In this document: positions 62,401-64,000 of the stretch, in pieces
Numbering within the stretch: position 1 is the stretch's first letter
How the letters are laid out: every line of letters starts with the position of its first letter
From: Pedobacter sp. ASV17
GTDB lineage: Bacteria > Bacteroidota > Bacteroidia > Sphingobacteriales > Sphingobacteriaceae
DNA: 64,000 bases
Direction of reading: 5' to 3'
NCBI RefSeq assembly: GCF_016429065.1
Contig: NZ_JAELTX010000001.1
Location: 62,001 to 126,000 of the forward strand
Notes under the pieces: model-generated
What the model was told of the DNA's origin: nothing
The model's database searches: none
Seen by the model: the letters and a program-made list of their open reading frames with translations, nothing else
Position numbers and translations under genes: made by a program

Positions 62401-64000
62401 CTATTCTGTATTTTCGCCGGAAAAATATAATCTTCTTAAACAACGTGCGGATTTATCATTGGCTTGACTAAAATAGTCTTCTATCCATTTATCGGTAGTT
62501 TCAAGAAATTGAGGCTTCCATTCTTGAGGGCCATTAATTTTTTCAAGATCAAGTGACTTTTTAACCGACTCTCTAAAGCTATAGTGTGAAAACAGACGCA
62601 TATATTCACCAAAATAAATATCCGCAATTCGTTTATCACCTTTAATGACCAGCATATTCTCATCATTCGAATCTGTACTAGCTTTACTAAAATTGGCACT
62701 CCCACCTACCACAATAGGCTCATCACTCAACGGATCGATGAGCATGTACTTTGTATGAATCCAATAGACATGTAATTTGGGAATGATACGGTCAATTTCC
62801 GCCAACCATCTATCAAAAGAATTGGTTTTGATTCTGTTTCCAATTGCAACCACCACATTATCTAACCGTCTTATCCTAGCAATCGTTGCTTCATCTGCTT
62901 CTTTAGTATTAGGGCTTCTGAATGCTTTTTCCAATAACGCCATCTTCAATACTTTATCTTGGTTTCCATAAACATCAGTAAACTTCTGATGCATACCAAA
63001 AGCGAAGGTCATGAATAATCCATTTTTTGCTTCACTAGCCAATTTCTGGTAAAAATCAAGCGCATCAAGCTTAGTTCCTCTCGGGCTAAACACTGTAGTT
63101 GTACCTGTTTTCAATTCCGAAGGAATTGGTGATGCGTCCATATTTAACTTACGATAGCTATCATCAATTTTTGGATCTTTACTCAATCGCTCCCAATAAG
63201 AATAGAACTCCTCAGCTACGTCTTTATCTTCGACTATATGTCCAAGGTTTGAATGTCCAAAAATTCCGTTTTCAGTTAAGTTTGTCGAACCAGTCCATAC
63301 AGCCTTGAAATCGTTATTCTTTTTTAGAACAAAAAATTTATTATGCATAAGTTTTGCATTGCATCTGCCAACACAAAGCTGCTCAATACCAACCATTGCT
63401 ATTGCAGCTCGGTTAGCTACTCTTGGACCAACGGCCTCACCCTTTTTATCATATTCTTCTACATCATCGAAGATTATTTTCACTTCGGCACCTCGTTCGC
63501 TAGCACTTTTTAGTGCAAGTAAAATATCATCATATTGATTCTTATTTTTCACTCCATATTGAAACTCGTAAACTGCACCATAAAGTTCATCCCCAGTTCC
63601 AGCTCTTCCAATAAAGTTTATAAGTGCTTCTAGCAATCCTCTCGATAACCACTCATAGGCCCCCTTGCCAGCTTCTGACGGTTTTTTGTTTAAAAATCGA
63701 CGAGCGTATTCTTGGGTTGCGATTGAGCCTCTGTTAAAAAAAACCGAATGAATGCCATCGATTTCATGCTCTGTTGTGATTTGCACTTCAGCATCCGCTT
63801 TAATTTGTAAATCTGATGGTTCACCGTAAAGACAAAAAACCTTGTAGTTATAAGTTATTCCAGGCTTTGCGCTATAATCAGACCATTGAAAACCCTGTAT
63901 TGGATGTTTAATGGATACAAATGTTTCTCCAAGAGCTGGGCTAGCTTGAATAGTTTCAAAGGTTTTCATTCCGCGAAGCCATACATCTTCGTGTTCATCA
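62401..64000 (-). CDS. Phospholipase-D-like (HKD) nuclease/phosphodiesterase, partial
   Basis: The frame is still open at the window edge (reading DEHEDVWLRG before the first Met at 63969), so the gene probably starts outside. At least 533 codons are visible. A beta-sandwich, fibronectin-like part (about the first 70) precedes two PLD domains. The first HKD has HNKFFVLKKNNDF followed by GSTNLTENG; the second has HTKYMLIDPLSDEP followed by GGSANFSKAS. Both lack the late Asp in its classic place but keep HxK and GSxN. Members of this kind include non-specific nucleases and lipid-active enzymes, and some act in phage defence; nothing here decides between these. Confidence 0.75.
   Translation of the reverse strand, partial: DEHEDVWLRGMKTFETIQASPALGETFVSIKHPIQGFQWSDYSAKPGITYNYKVFCLYGEPSDLQIKADAEVQITTEHEIDGIHSVFFNRGSIATQEYARRFLNKKPSEAGKGAYEWLSRGLLEALINFIGRAGTGDELYGAVYEFQYGVKNKNQYDDILLALKSASERGAEVKIIFDDVEEYDKKGEAVGPRVANRAAIAMVGIEQLCVGRCNAKLMHNKFFVLKKNNDFKAVWTGSTNLTENGIFGHSNLGHIVEDKDVAEEFYSYWERLSKDPKIDDSYRKLNMDASPIPSELKTGTTTVFSPRGTKLDALDFYQKLASEAKNGLFMTFAFGMHQKFTDVYGNQDKVLKMALLEKAFRSPNTKEADEATIARIRRLDNVVVAIGNRIKTNSFDRWLAEIDRIIPKLHVYWIHTKYMLIDPLSDEPIVVGGSANFSKASTDSNDENMLVIKGDKRIADIYFGEYMRLFSHYSFRESVKKSLDLEKINGPQEWKPQFLETTDKWIEDYFSQANDKSARCLRRLYFSGENTE

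Overview
The window looks like a chromosomal segment of a Bacteroidota bacterium, most likely Sphingobacteriaceae (Pedobacter-like). The evidence is: a region-1.1-less primary sigma factor; many near-consensus Bacteroidota -7 boxes (TAnnTTTG) just upstream of starts; an Oar-like TonB-dependent receptor; a protein with a type IX secretion C-terminal signal; Mfa/Fim-type fimbrial lipoproteins; a long-form GAPDH; and a MurF-Alr fusion. The genus is an inference from protein style, not a computed placement. No rRNA operon, CRISPR array, insertion sequence or prophage was seen.

Layout. 0-10.3 kb: purM, a dienelactone hydrolase, a small lipoprotein, a large Oar-like receptor, lpdA, a metallo-beta-lactamase-fold hydrolase, a metallophosphoesterase and an outer-membrane barrel. 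10.6-20.1 kb: rpoD, gap, a PhzF-family protein, an aldo/keto reductase, M28 and S41 lipoprotein peptidases, a degenerate HAD protein beside an ATP-grasp-like fragment, and lolD. 20.2-24.7 kb: a seven-gene cluster of small membrane proteins, a winged-helix regulator, a DUF4153/DUF4173-like protein and a ferritin-like protein. Three of its genes are preceded by an almost identical operator-like palindrome, CTTTG-N5-CAAAG. 25-35.5 kb: sucC between two inverted copies of an 83-bp element, an RDD protein, a methyltransferase, two histidine-kinase-like genes (one preceded by a 231-nt tract without a single G), asnS, a glutamate-synthase-like protein and a Sua5/YciO protein.

35.7-39.6 kb: a Mfa/Fim fimbrial locus on the minus strand. 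Its AraC-type regulator and major fimbrillin appear to have been fused by a deletion that removed the 3' end of one and the 5' end of the other. 39.9-46.7 kb: a secreted T9SS nuclease-like protein, nhaA, a GNAT acetyltransferase, a membrane-anchored protein and a HEAT-repeat protein. 47-51.4 kb: trpD-F-B-A, headed by a 17-residue leader peptide with three consecutive Trp codons and a terminator hairpin, which together form a classical attenuator. trpE, trpG and trpC are not in the expected places, and the trpD-trpF gap holds tandem repeats. 51.4-61.7 kb: a recR-SDR-TPR-kinase operon, a sodium/solute symporter, a LOG-family protein, a DUF502 protein with a (CCAA)9 tract upstream, the murF-alr fusion and recX. 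61.9-62.4 kb: tRNA-Gly, tRNA-Leu, a second tRNA-Gly and what looks like a decayed tRNA-Leu. The window ends inside a phospholipase-D-like gene on the minus strand.

Intergenic DNA is rich in short interspersed repeats of several families: GTCATTTCGA type, AAACCTCGTAGGTTT type, ACCACATAGACACATAG type, and tandem 105-130 bp units. The best candidates for undescribed biology are the palindrome-controlled membrane cluster (20.2-24.7 kb), the trpD-proximal attenuator with its incomplete operon, the broken fimbrial locus and the G-free leader at 28.5 kb.
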